Below, one piece after another: positions 8,875 through 16,109 of a stretch of DNA of 64,000 nt. Position numbers and translations under genes: made by a program. Position 1 is the stretch's first letter; the number at the start of each line of letters is the position of its first letter. The stretch is from NCBI RefSeq assembly GCF_001424145.1, contig NZ_LMQM01000010.1, positions 72,833 to 136,832 on the forward strand. The letters are read 5' to 3'. Source of the stretch: Chryseobacterium sp. Leaf404 (GTDB lineage: Bacteria > Bacteroidota > Bacteroidia > Flavobacteriales > Weeksellaceae). The notes beneath the pieces were generated by a model. That model saw nothing but the letters and a program-made list of their open reading frames with translations. It was not told the origin of the DNA and searched no databases.

Positions 8875-9421
8875 CTCGATTTTGGGGAATTTCTTGTTTT
8901 TTTTACATTCAATATATCTGCCAAATTCATTTAATTATGGGCGTTCAGAAAAAAAATGTGGTATTTGATTAAAATATTTTGAAAAAATGAACCGTGCGTA
9001 TCAGAATTTTATATCTTTACAACATATTATTCACTGTCTCTTCAGATAACTTGGAACAGATTTTGGATAGCTTACTAAGCCAAACCTCACAAGATTTTAT
9101 TAGTTTTTTTAAACGAAAAATATAATTTAATTACAATACACAACGAAGGAGGATTATTTTAATTGGTGATTTCAAATTTCTTTACGGAACAAGGAAAAAT
9201 TATAATGAAATGAAGATTAAACGTATGTTTAAAATCATTTCAGACAAATGAGATTTTTATGTGCTGAGATGGTATTTTTACTGATGCAGGCAATCCATAA
9301 ATTTTTAAACACAGATAAAGAATAAAAATTATTATGCTCACTTTAAATTTAAAATAATAAGTAAGTCTTATAAATTTTAAAAATGAAAAATTGCAACATT
9401 GCATAAATAATAAACAAAAAA
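8875..9421. promoter_or_regulatory. 547-bp divergent control region between crtI and TetR gene
   Basis: No convincing gene is present. The region holds a weak crtI promoter on the minus strand near 8922 and a 16-bp palindrome TTAAACGTATGTTTAA at 9217-9232. A GGAGG-containing stretch near 9147 has no frame behind it. The palindrome is a candidate TetR operator. The long AT-rich spacer fits regulation of both directions, but no promoter for the TetR gene could be placed with confidence. Confidence 0.35.
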
Positions 9422-10060
9422 ATGCCAAGAAAAGTAGTACAGGGTCCTATCCGTGATAAGGAGAAGACCAAACAGAAGCTCCTGGGAGCTGTAGGAAAAA
9501 TCCTGAAAACCAAAGGATATTCAGGTTTAATGGTAAGTAAAATTGCTGCTGTAGCAGGATACGACAAGAAACTTATCTATGAATATTTTGGTAGCACAGA
9601 TAAACTGATTGACGAATATATTAAGTCTCAGGATTACTGGAGCAATTTTAACGGAGAGAAGGATATGGATCTTTCAGATGGTGGAAAAGAAATGTCTAAA
9701 ATGGCAATGATTAACCAATTTGAAAATCTTAAAAAGAATAAAGAGCTTCAGAAAATTTTAGTGTGGGAACTATCTGAAAACAGATCTGTACTGAAGAAAG
9801 TAATGGAAGAACGCGAAGTAATTGGCGAAGAACTCCTTAAAAATATTACAGATCCTCATTTTGGTGATGATGCAACGAGATATCGTGCCATGACTGCCCT
9901 TATGGTAGCCGGAATTTATCACCTTAATCTTTACACCGCATATAACGGAACCACTTTCTGCGGGATTGACCTGAAATCTGAAAGCGGAAGAAAAGAAATT
10001 GAAGGTGCTATTGAAGAGATGGTGGATTATGCCTACGCGAAAAAAGCAGGAAAAAAGTAA
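9422..10060 (+). CDS. TetR-family transcriptional regulator
   Basis: 212 residues. Residues 13-62 are a TetR helix-turn-helix: TKQKLLGAVGKILKTKGYSG, then VSKIAAVAGYDKKLIYEYFGS. The C-terminal ligand domain is helical and ends in KKAGKK. It is transcribed away from the carotenoid operon across a long spacer, so it may control that operon or itself; the ligand is unknown. A strong terminator overlaps its stop codon. Confidence 0.85.
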   Translation: MPRKVVQGPIRDKEKTKQKLLGAVGKILKTKGYSGLMVSKIAAVAGYDKKLIYEYFGSTDKLIDEYIKSQDYWSNFNGEKDMDLSDGGKEMSKMAMINQFENLKKNKELQKILVWELSENRSVLKKVMEEREVIGEELLKNITDPHFGDDATRYRAMTALMVAGIYHLNLYTAYNGTTFCGIDLKSESGRKEIEGAIEEMVDYAYAKKAGKK

Positions 10061-10090
10061 ATCTTCGTTACTGAAGATTTACTTTTTTGT
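10051..10090 (+). terminator. Strong rho-independent terminator
   Basis: A 16-bp perfect stem (10051-10066 with 10073-10088) with a 6-nt loop starts inside the last codons of the TetR gene and ends in a T-run. Confidence 0.85.
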
Positions 10091-10135
10091 CTAAAAATCT
10101 GAGGTATTTAATTTTCAGATTAAAACAATTATTCT

Positions 10136-10143
10136 TAATTTTG
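10136..10143 (+). promoter_or_regulatory. -7 element of dnaX
   Basis: TAATTTTG fits TAnnTTTG and lies only 4 nt before the dnaX ATG at 10148, so the transcript would be almost or fully leaderless. No clear -33 element was found. Confidence 0.45.
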
Positions 10144-10147
10144 GGCA

Positions 10148-11233
10148 ATGGAAAATTTTATAGTATCTGCAAGAAAATACCGCCCACAGCAGTTTGACAC
10201 TGTAGTAGGGCAGTCTCACATTACAGATACTCTGGAACACGCCATTGAAGAAAATCAGCTTGCTCAGGCTTTGTTGTTTTGTGGGCCAAGAGGTGTGGGT
10301 AAAACGACCTGTGCCAGAATTCTTGCCCGCAAAATCAATGAAAAGGATGGTTCCGTTTCAGAAGATGGTTTTGCTTACAATATTTATGAGCTCGATGCCG
10401 CTTCAAATAACTCTGTTGATGATATTCGGGAACTTATTGATCAGGTAAGATATGCACCGCAAGTCGGTAAATACAAGGTTTATATTATAGATGAGGTTCA
10501 CATGCTGTCTTCTGCAGCATTCAACGCATTTTTGAAAACTTTGGAAGAACCTCCTGCTCACGCCATTTTCATTTTGGCAACGACAGAAAAGCATAAGATT
10601 ATTCCAACTATTCTTTCCAGATGTCAGATTTATGATTTCAAGAGAATTACAATTCTTGATATTCAGGAACATTTAAGACAAATCGCCAAGAAAGAGTCTA
10701 TTCAGTATGAGGACGACGCACTATATCTTATCGCCCAGAAAGCTGATGGAGCTTTGAGAGATGCACTTTCTATTTTTGACAGACTTTCTACGTTTTCCCA
10801 TAAAAATATTACTCTGGCAAAAGCTGCTGAAGTGCTTAATATTTTAGATTACGATCAGTATCTGAATATCGTGGATTTGGCCAGAGAAAACAATATTCCA
10901 GCGGTGCTTTCAGCATTTAACGAGATTGTAAAAAGAGGATTCGACTCTCATACTTTTATAGCCGGTCTCGGTAATCATTTCAGGGATTTAATGATGGCAC
11001 AAAACGCGTCAACTATAGATTTAATTGAGGTTGGCGAGCAGACGAAATCCAAATTTGCAGAGCAGGCAAAAAGCTGGAGTCCGCAATTGCTGATCGATGG
11101 AATTGAAATCTGCAACCACGCAGATATCAACTACAAAAATTCTAAAAACCCAAGACTTACTGTTGAAATCGCTTTGATGCAGCTGTCTTCACTTACCGAT
11201 GGGGCAGATGTTCTTAAAAAAAAAAGTTCTTAA
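10148..11233 (+). CDS. dnaX: DnaX zero-frame, gamma-length product
   Basis: Reading the zero frame without a shift gives 361 residues ending LKKKSS and TAA immediately after the slip site. It keeps the complete AAA+ and collar domains and loses only the C-terminal tail. That is what a gamma subunit looks like: able to load clamps but unable to bind polymerase and helicase. It would be the default product here, the reverse of E. coli, where gamma needs the shift. Confidence 0.6.
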   Translation: MENFIVSARKYRPQQFDTVVGQSHITDTLEHAIEENQLAQALLFCGPRGVGKTTCARILARKINEKDGSVSEDGFAYNIYELDAASNNSVDDIRELIDQVRYAPQVGKYKVYIIDEVHMLSSAAFNAFLKTLEEPPAHAIFILATTEKHKIIPTILSRCQIYDFKRITILDIQEHLRQIAKKESIQYEDDALYLIAQKADGALRDALSIFDRLSTFSHKNITLAKAAEVLNILDYDQYLNIVDLARENNIPAVLSAFNEIVKRGFDSHTFIAGLGNHFRDLMMAQNASTIDLIEVGEQTKSKFAEQAKSWSPQLLIDGIEICNHADINYKNSKNPRLTVEIALMQLSSLTDGADVLKKKSS

Positions 11234-11847
11234 TACTGGCGCCTTTTCTGGATGAAAAACTGGAAATAAAAAAGCCAACCCCGGAAAAAAGGCCTGAACA
11301 GGTAAAAACAGAGATCCCTGAAGTAAAAATTCCTTCAGCGGAAATCAGTGTGCCAAAAAAAGTAGCAAAACCTTTGGCAAGACCTGCTTCGAAAGTTGGT
11401 TTGAGTATTTCTTCTTTTATGAATCAAACCGAAACTGTAAAGAAAGAAGAAGTTGTTGCTACTAAAAATGAAGATTTACCAAAAAATCATTTCACAGAAA
11501 CCGATCTCCAGGCGGAATGGAATCTTTTGTTAAAACAGTTACAGAACAAAAATGTCTTTGTCTTTAATGCAATAAAAGGTTTTAGACTTACAAAAAAGGA
11601 TGAGAATGTGATTGAAGTATTGTATCCTTCTGATTCTGCAAAAACTGAATTTGACAAAATCAGTGGTGAATTTTTTAATCATTTTAAAACGAAAGTTCAT
11701 AATTTTTCGATAGAAATCGAGTACAAAAGAGACTTTGAAAATCTTAAGGTTGAAGTTTTAACCAAAAGAAAGATTTACGAAAAATTTATAGAAAAAAATC
11801 CGCTTCTGAGAGACCTTGATGATCTGATGAGGTTTGATTTAACTTAA
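10148..11847 (+). CDS. dnaX: DNA polymerase III gamma/tau; tau requires a -1 shift at an A10 run
   Basis: Clamp-loader ATPase subunit. Walker A GPRGVGKTT is at residues 46-54, the DEVH Walker B near 115, and FLKTLEEPPAHAIFILATTE plus LSRCQIYDF follow, as in all DnaX. The four Cys of the usual zinc module after Walker A are absent. The zero frame stops at 11233, just after ten A (11216-11225). The -1 frame is open from the A-run to 11847 and reads FLILAPFLDEKLEIKKPTPE and onward to LLRDLDDLMRFDLT, the tau tail. Joined, they give about 566 residues. The site allows ribosomal -1 frameshifting or transcriptional slippage, known for dnaX of E. coli and Thermus. A homopolymer sequencing error is the alternative. 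Confidence 0.85.
11216..11225 (+). other. A10 slippery run in dnaX
   Basis: Codons run CTT AAA AAA AAA AGT TCT TAA. Ten A allow P- and A-site Lys-tRNA to slip by -1, or RNA polymerase to add an A. Either change puts the ribosome in the open tau frame (AAA AAG TTC TTA). With nine A the frame would stop after about ten codons. Confidence 0.65.
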
Positions 11848-11861
11848 ATTTTATATATTTG
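11833..11861 (+). promoter_or_regulatory. Promoter for leader peptide and DAHP synthase gene
   Basis: TTTG at 11833-11836 and TATATTTG at 11854-11861 are 17 nt apart, matching the Bacteroidetes consensus; both straddle the dnaX stop. Transcription would begin near 11868, giving an mRNA leader of about 360 nt before the DAHP synthase start. Confidence 0.6.
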
Positions 11862-11944
11862 TTGAACTATTTTCCTTACGGAGATAGATAAATTTAAAAA
11901 ATAAATCATAATAAACTGATTTACGGGTGTTATTAAAATTTTAA

Positions 11945-12088
11945 ATGAAAAATTTTTCAATTATAACTCTGTCTTCTAGCTCATCTTTTGGGTGTCAGGC
12001 TACTGAAATTATCAGTGGTTATTTTGGTTTGTTGGCAAATTATTATCGAAATTTAACTGGTTATTACCGTCATTATTGGTATAGCTAA
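11945..12088 (+). CDS. Tyr/Phe/Trp-rich leader peptide (candidate attenuator)
   Basis: 47 codons. After MKNFSIITLSSSSSFGCQAT the peptide continues through SGYFGLLANYYRNLTGYYRH to a final YWYS, so the last 22 residues include seven Tyr, one Phe and one Trp. It begins about 77 nt after the predicted transcription start and ends 141 nt before the first enzyme of aromatic amino-acid synthesis. This is the layout of amino-acid-sensing leader peptides such as pheL and trpL. A hairpin plus eight T follow. Function is inferred from composition and position. Confidence 0.65.
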   Translation: MKNFSIITLSSSSSFGCQATEIISGYFGLLANYYRNLTGYYRHYWYS

Positions 12089-12106
12089 ATAAATTTCTTT
12101 TCCTAA

Positions 12107-12153
12107 AAACAAAACTTATTCTACTGAGTTTTCTGTTTCCTTAAATTTTTTTT
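12107..12153 (+). terminator. Candidate attenuator hairpin
   Basis: AAACAAAAC (12107-12115) can pair with GTTTT-ct-GTTT (12128-12138). After seven more bases comes a run of eight T (12146-12153). The stem is AU-rich and weak. A second AT hairpin (AATTATAA/TTATAATT) lies near 12173-12192. Their position 19 nt after the leader stop suits ribosome-controlled attenuation. Confidence 0.35.
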
Positions 12154-12229
12154 AACGGCAATTTCGAAAAGAATTATAACGCATTTATAATTTGAATTTT
12201 CATGTATTTAAAACAAAAAAATAATTAAT

Positions 12230-13309
12230 ATGACACTTAAAGATTTAAACAGCAATTGGATCGAGGATCTGTCTCAACCGCTTATGATTGCAGGCCCCTG
12301 CAGTGCTGAAAGTGAAACGCAAATGCTGGAAACGGCAAGACGTATCAGAGAAACCAACGTTAATGTGCCAATCTTCAGAGCGGGAATCTGGAAGCCCCGC
12401 ACCAAACCAAACGGCTTTGAAGGGGTAGGGGTGATTGGTCTCAACTGGCTGAAAAAAGTAAAAGAAGAATACGGTTTTAAAACTGCAACAGAAGTGGCCA
12501 ATGCTCATCACGTTGCTGCAGCTTTGGAGGCTGATGTTGATATTCTCTGGATTGGAGCGCGTTCTACGGTAAATCCGTTTACGGTACAGGAAATTGCAGA
12601 AGCTTTAAAGGGAACTGAGAAAACAGTTTTGGTAAAAAATCCTGTAAATCCTGATCTAGCCCTTTGGATTGGTGCATTGGAAAGACTTTTAGGTCAGGAT
12701 ATTAAAAATCTTGGTGTTATTCACAGAGGTTTTTCAACCTACCAAAAAACGAAATACAGAAATAATCCCAACTGGCAGATTGCTTTGGATTTTAAAAGTC
12801 AATACCCAAAAATTCCGATGTTAATTGATCCTTCACACATTTGTGGAAACAGAACCGGCTTGGCAGATGTAACTCAGGAGGCATTAAATGTAGGTTACCA
12901 AGGTGCAATCATTGAAAGTCATTCTAATCCTGACGAAGCCTGGAGCGATGCCTCACAACAGATCACACCGGAAGTTTTGGCAGATTTAATCAACAATCTT
13001 AAGGTAAGAAATTCAGATTTTTCTGGTTTCGAAGGTGAAATGGGAAGGCACAGAACCTTAATTTCTGACCTGGATTTTCAGATTATTGAAATGCTTTCAC
13101 AGAGAATGAAAATTTCAGAGAAAATTGGTAAACTTAAGAAAGAGAATGACATCGCTATTTTTCAGCCCGCAAGATGGAAAGAAATTACAGAATATGCTAC
13201 TCAGAAAGCTACTGAGACTGGGATGTCTCCGGAATTTATAGAGAAAATTTTTAAATCTGTGCACGAAGAATCTATTGAAGTGCAAAACAAAGTGATGATT
13301 GACAAATAA
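12230..13309 (+). CDS. aroG: Bifunctional DAHP synthase / chorismate mutase
   Basis: 359 residues. Residues 1-260 are a KDO8P/DAHP-synthase barrel with MIAGPCSAESE, FRAGIWKPRTKPNGFEGVG, VLVKNPVNPD, IHRGFSTYQKTKYRNNPNW and LIDPSHICGNR. Residues 270-359 are an AroQ-type chorismate mutase: RTLISDLDFQIIEMLSQRMK through KIGKLKKEND to SVHEESIEVQNKV. The enzyme joins phosphoenolpyruvate and erythrose 4-phosphate and also converts chorismate to prephenate. Such fusions allow feedback control by the mutase domain. It is probably regulated by the leader peptide upstream. The symbol is approximate; type II fusion genes are also named aroA or aroF. Confidence 0.93.
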   Translation: MTLKDLNSNWIEDLSQPLMIAGPCSAESETQMLETARRIRETNVNVPIFRAGIWKPRTKPNGFEGVGVIGLNWLKKVKEEYGFKTATEVANAHHVAAALEADVDILWIGARSTVNPFTVQEIAEALKGTEKTVLVKNPVNPDLALWIGALERLLGQDIKNLGVIHRGFSTYQKTKYRNNPNWQIALDFKSQYPKIPMLIDPSHICGNRTGLADVTQEALNVGYQGAIIESHSNPDEAWSDASQQITPEVLADLINNLKVRNSDFSGFEGEMGRHRTLISDLDFQIIEMLSQRMKISEKIGKLKKENDIAIFQPARWKEITEYATQKATETGMSPEFIEKIFKSVHEESIEVQNKVMIDK

Positions 13310-13394
13310 AATTTTCATCACATAAAATTTGGGATTATAGGTCTGAAGAGCCAGTTAAAACAAAATGTTTTCTGCTTTTCAGACCTTAATTATT

Positions 13395-13402
13395 TATATT
13401 TG
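13395..13402 (+). promoter_or_regulatory. -7 element of rsgA
   Basis: TATATTTG matches TAnnTTTG. It covers the in-frame TTG at 13400, so that codon cannot be the start; GTG 13418 is the likely one. Confidence 0.55.
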
Positions 13403-13417
13403 CATCAATATAAAAAA

Positions 13418-14350
13418 GTGAAAGGAAAAATCATAAAATCCACAGGAAGCTGGTATCAGGTATTAGAGCTTGATACTGATAAAATCTTTGAAGCAAGAAT
13501 TAGAGGGAAGTTTAAACTGATTAAAACCCGCCTCACAAATCCCCTTGCTGTGGGCGATTATGTAGAATTTCAGCTCGAGCAGGATGATGTTGCATGGATT
13601 ACAAAGATTGAAACCAGACACAATTACCTGATCAGAAAATCTGTCAATCTGTCAAAAGAAGCGCACATTATTGCTTCAAATATTGATGTTGCCTGTTTTA
13701 TATTTACTTTAAAACATCCTGAAACGTCACTCGGTTTTCTGGATCGTTTCCTCGCCTGTTGCGAAGCTTACAATATTACACCGTTGATTTTATTCAACAA
13801 AATGGATGTTTTGAGTGAAGAAGAAGTGGAGGATGTAAAAGATATTGAGTTTCTGTACAATGAGATTGGCTACAACAGTCTTGAAATTTCTTCATATTCT
13901 AAACTAAATCTAGACGGTTTACAAAACTTATTGAAGCTCAAAACTTCCGTTTTTTTCGGTCATTCAGGATGTGGAAAGTCTACTTTGGTGAATGCTCTGC
14001 AACCTGATTTGAATCTAAAAACCTCAGAAATTTCTGATACGCATCTCAAAGGAAAACATACTACCACATTTGCCCAGATGCACTTCTGGCATTTTGGCGG
14101 AAATGTGATTGATACACCCGGTGTGCGCGAATTTGCGATGATTGATGTTCAGAAAGAAGAGATTCAACATTATTTTCCGGAAATCTTCAGGAAGAGAGAA
14201 GAGTGTAAATTTCACAATTGTCTGCACATTAATGAACCGAAGTGTGCTGTTTTAGCTTCATTAGAAACGGGCGAAATACAGCATTCCAGATATGCCAACT
14301 ACATTAAACTGATGGACGAGGCAGAAGAAGAGGAAGCAAACACCTACTGA
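13418..14350 (+). CDS. rsgA: Ribosome small-subunit-dependent GTPase A
   Basis: 310 residues from the GTG at 13418. The N-terminal OB fold (KGKIIKSTGSWYQVL) is followed by a circularly permuted GTPase: NKMD (G4) comes before GHSGCGKSTLVN (G1) and DTPGVREF (G3). A C-terminal zinc knuckle reads CKFHNCLHINEPKCAV. It acts late in 30S subunit maturation. The start is chosen because the longer TTG-initiated frame overlaps the -7 element. Confidence 0.92.
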   Translation: MKGKIIKSTGSWYQVLELDTDKIFEARIRGKFKLIKTRLTNPLAVGDYVEFQLEQDDVAWITKIETRHNYLIRKSVNLSKEAHIIASNIDVACFIFTLKHPETSLGFLDRFLACCEAYNITPLILFNKMDVLSEEEVEDVKDIEFLYNEIGYNSLEISSYSKLNLDGLQNLLKLKTSVFFGHSGCGKSTLVNALQPDLNLKTSEISDTHLKGKHTTTFAQMHFWHFGGNVIDTPGVREFAMIDVQKEEIQHYFPEIFRKREECKFHNCLHINEPKCAVLASLETGEIQHSRYANYIKLMDEAEEEEANTY

Positions 14351-14469
14351 TAGAGATTGGGTTTTTAACGGTTTTCTAATGTTTCATAAAGAAATGTTGA
14401 TATTTTGGCTTATTAATTATTTCCATTTGCTGATTTGATAAAAAAAAGCACAAATTAATGCAAATAAAA

Positions 14470-14567
14470 AACCCAGCCGAAGCTGGGTAAAAACTAATAA
14501 CCATGAAAACTCAAATTAAACATGAGAATCACAATCTAATAAACAATTACTGTGCCAAAGGATTGTG
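14470..14567 (+). ncRNA. Two-hairpin RNA-like element (possibly Flavo-1-like) with a 25-codon frame
   Basis: ACCCAGC-cgaa-GCTGGGT (14471-14488) is a GNRA-type hairpin. It is followed by AAAAACTAATAACCATGAAAAC and a second stem CACAATC/GATTGTG (14530-14536 with 14561-14567). From ATG 14503 a 25-codon frame runs to 14580. The hairpin plus ACTAATAACCATG arrangement resembles conserved flavobacterial RNA motifs such as Flavo-1, but I recall that consensus only loosely. No T-run follows, so it is not a plain terminator. Confidence 0.35.
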
Positions 14568-14636
14568 CTTAAAATCTTAAAAAAAGTTATTTTCCTGTTA
14601 AAAAAAACTTAAAAACAGATTTTTCATTTTTTTTCG

Positions 14637-14644
14637 TATTTTTG
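14637..14644 (+). promoter_or_regulatory. -7 element of ndk
   Basis: TATTTTTG matches TAnnTTTG, 24 nt before the ndk ATG. Confidence 0.55.
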
Positions 14645-14668
14645 TGCAAATAATTTAAAAATAATTTT

Positions 14669-15085
14669 ATGTCTAACATTACATTCACCATGATCAAGCC
14701 AGATGCAGTAGCAGACGGACATATTGGTGCAATTTTGGGGAAAATTTCTGAGGGAGGTTTCAAAATTAAAGCTTTAAAATTGACTCAGCTTACTGTGGCT
14801 GACGCTAAGAAATTCTATGAAGTTCATTCTGAAAGACCTTTCTACGGAGAGTTGGTAGAATTTATGAGTTCAGGGCCGATTGTAGCTGCGGTTTTAGAAA
14901 AAGATAATGCAGTTGAAGATTTCAGAACTTTGATTGGATCTACAAATCCTGCTGAAGCTGCTGAAGGAACTATCAGAAAAATGTTTGCAAGAAGCATCGG
15001 TGAAAATGCTGTACACGGTTCAGATTCTGATGAGAATGCTCTGATTGAAGCGCAGTTCCATTTTTCAGGAAGAGAGATTTTCTAA
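14669..15085 (+). CDS. ndk: Nucleoside diphosphate kinase
   Basis: 138 residues, the normal length. It starts with [12 protein letters not shown] and carries the active-site His116 in NAVHGSDS, which is phosphorylated during transfer of the gamma phosphate from ATP to nucleoside diphosphates. It has its own promoter and terminator, so it is monocistronic. Confidence 0.96.
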   Translation: MSNITFTMIKPDAVADGHIGAILGKISEGGFKIKALKLTQLTVADAKKFYEVHSERPFYGELVEFMSSGPIVAAVLEKDNAVEDFRTLIGSTNPAEAAEGTIRKMFARSIGENAVHGSDSDENALIEAQFHFSGREIF

Positions 15086-15107
15086 GAAAAATTGAATTTA
15101 AATAATA

Positions 15108-15137
15108 TTAATTCCGGGAATTTCCCGGAATTTTTTG
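15108..15137 (+). terminator. Terminator of ndk
   Basis: The stem AATTCCGGGAA/TTCCCGGAATT (15110-15131) with a very short loop is followed by a T-run. Confidence 0.85.
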
Positions 15138-15199
15138 TTATATGTGAAAAATAAATAATTATTTCTGAAAAAAATTTAATAGTACCGTATTTTTACGGA

Positions 15200-15352
15200 T
15201 TGACTTGTATCAAAAGTTTAAAGATATTTGTAATGAACAAAACGAAAGTTTTTTCACCAACTAAAAACTAAAGCACTAAACTAAAAACTGTAACCACAAG
15301 AATTCTCTTAACTTGAGATGAGAAAGGCTGCCAATTGGCAGCCTTTTTTGGC
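15200..15352 (+). ncRNA. Putative small RNA between ndk and rpe
   Basis: TTGACTTG at 15200-15207 and GATATTTG at 15223-15230 (one mismatch to TAnnTTTG, 19-20 nt apart) form a promoter-like pair. A strong terminator AGGCTGCC-aatt-GGCAGCCT plus six T ends at 15350. ndk already has its own terminator and rpe is on the other strand, so this makes a separate transcript of about 115 nt. A 12-codon frame starts at ATG 15233 but is unlikely to matter. Confidence 0.45.
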
Positions 15353-15372
15353 ATTTTAATGAAATAATTTTT

Positions 15373-16023
15373 TTAAACTTTCAGAAGTTCAATCATCTTT
15401 TCCGGGCTGTCTGCGGAGAAAACAGCATTTCCGGCAACCAGTACATCAGCGCCGGCATCAAAAAGTTTTGCAGCATTGTCAATATTCACACCACCATCAA
15501 TCTGAATGAGAGCTGTGGAGTTGTTGCTTACAATCAGATCTTTAGTTTCAGCGATTTTTTTGTAGGTATTGTCAATAAATTTCTGTCCGCCAAAACCTGG
15601 GTTTACACTCATCAGTAATACTAAATCTACATCTGCAATAATATCTTCAAGCATCAAAACCGGCGTGGAAGGATTTAAAACTACTCCCGCTTTTGCACCC
15701 AAACTCTGAATGTGATTAACCGTTCTGTGAAGATGAGTACATGCTTCATAATGTACAGAAACCAAATCGGCTCCGTGACTGATGAATTCTTCAACGTATT
15801 TTTCCGGCTCTACAATCATCAGATGTACATCTACAAATTTTTTGGCATGCTGCTGAATGGTTTTCATCACAGGAAATCCGAAAGAAATATTTGGGACAAA
15901 TCTTCCGTCCATCACATCCACATGCAACCAGTCTGCCTGCGAACTGTTAAGCATTTCGATGTCACGCTGTAAATTTCCAAAGTCCGCAGACAGAAGGGAG
16001 GGCGCTATAAGCTTAGTTTTCAT
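15373..16023 (-). CDS. rpe: Ribulose-phosphate 3-epimerase
   Basis: 216 residues, TIM barrel. Motifs: IAPSLLSADFGNL, WLHVDVMDGRFVPNISFG, VDVHLMI, LLMSVNPGFGGQKF and IQIDGGVN. The catalytic Asp pair and metal-binding His residues are intact. It interconverts ribulose 5-phosphate and xylulose 5-phosphate in the pentose phosphate pathway. It lies downstream of the M42 peptidase gene, separated by a short spacer with repeats. Confidence 0.96.
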   Translation of the reverse strand: MKTKLIAPSLLSADFGNLQRDIEMLNSSQADWLHVDVMDGRFVPNISFGFPVMKTIQQHAKKFVDVHLMIVEPEKYVEEFISHGADLVSVHYEACTHLHRTVNHIQSLGAKAGVVLNPSTPVLMLEDIIADVDLVLLMSVNPGFGGQKFIDNTYKKIAETKDLIVSNNSTALIQIDGGVNIDNAAKLFDAGADVLVAGNAVFSADSPEKMIELLKV

Positions 16024-16071
16024 TTTTACTTTCTATTTACTTTTATCTTTTACTTTCACCTTTATTCTTTT

Positions 16072-16103
16072 TTACCTGGCTCTTATTATATTACCTGGCT
16101 CTT
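16072..16103. repeat. Direct repeat, two copies of TTACCTGGCTCTT
   Basis: The 13-mer occurs at 16072-16084 and 16091-16103 in a pyrimidine-rich spacer that also has ACTTTxxTTTAC-like repeats. It is a simple spacer repeat with no evident function. Confidence 0.5.
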
Positions 16104-16109
16104 TTACCC

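Noticed and set aside
9140-9160. GGAGG ribosome site before a hidden gene
   Set aside because: No frame of useful length follows, and Bacteroidetes rarely rely on such sites.
11350-11847. Separate 165-codon gene after dnaX
   Set aside because: The frame is open back to the A10 run and reads as the C-terminal tail of DnaX, so it is part of dnaX, not an independent gene.
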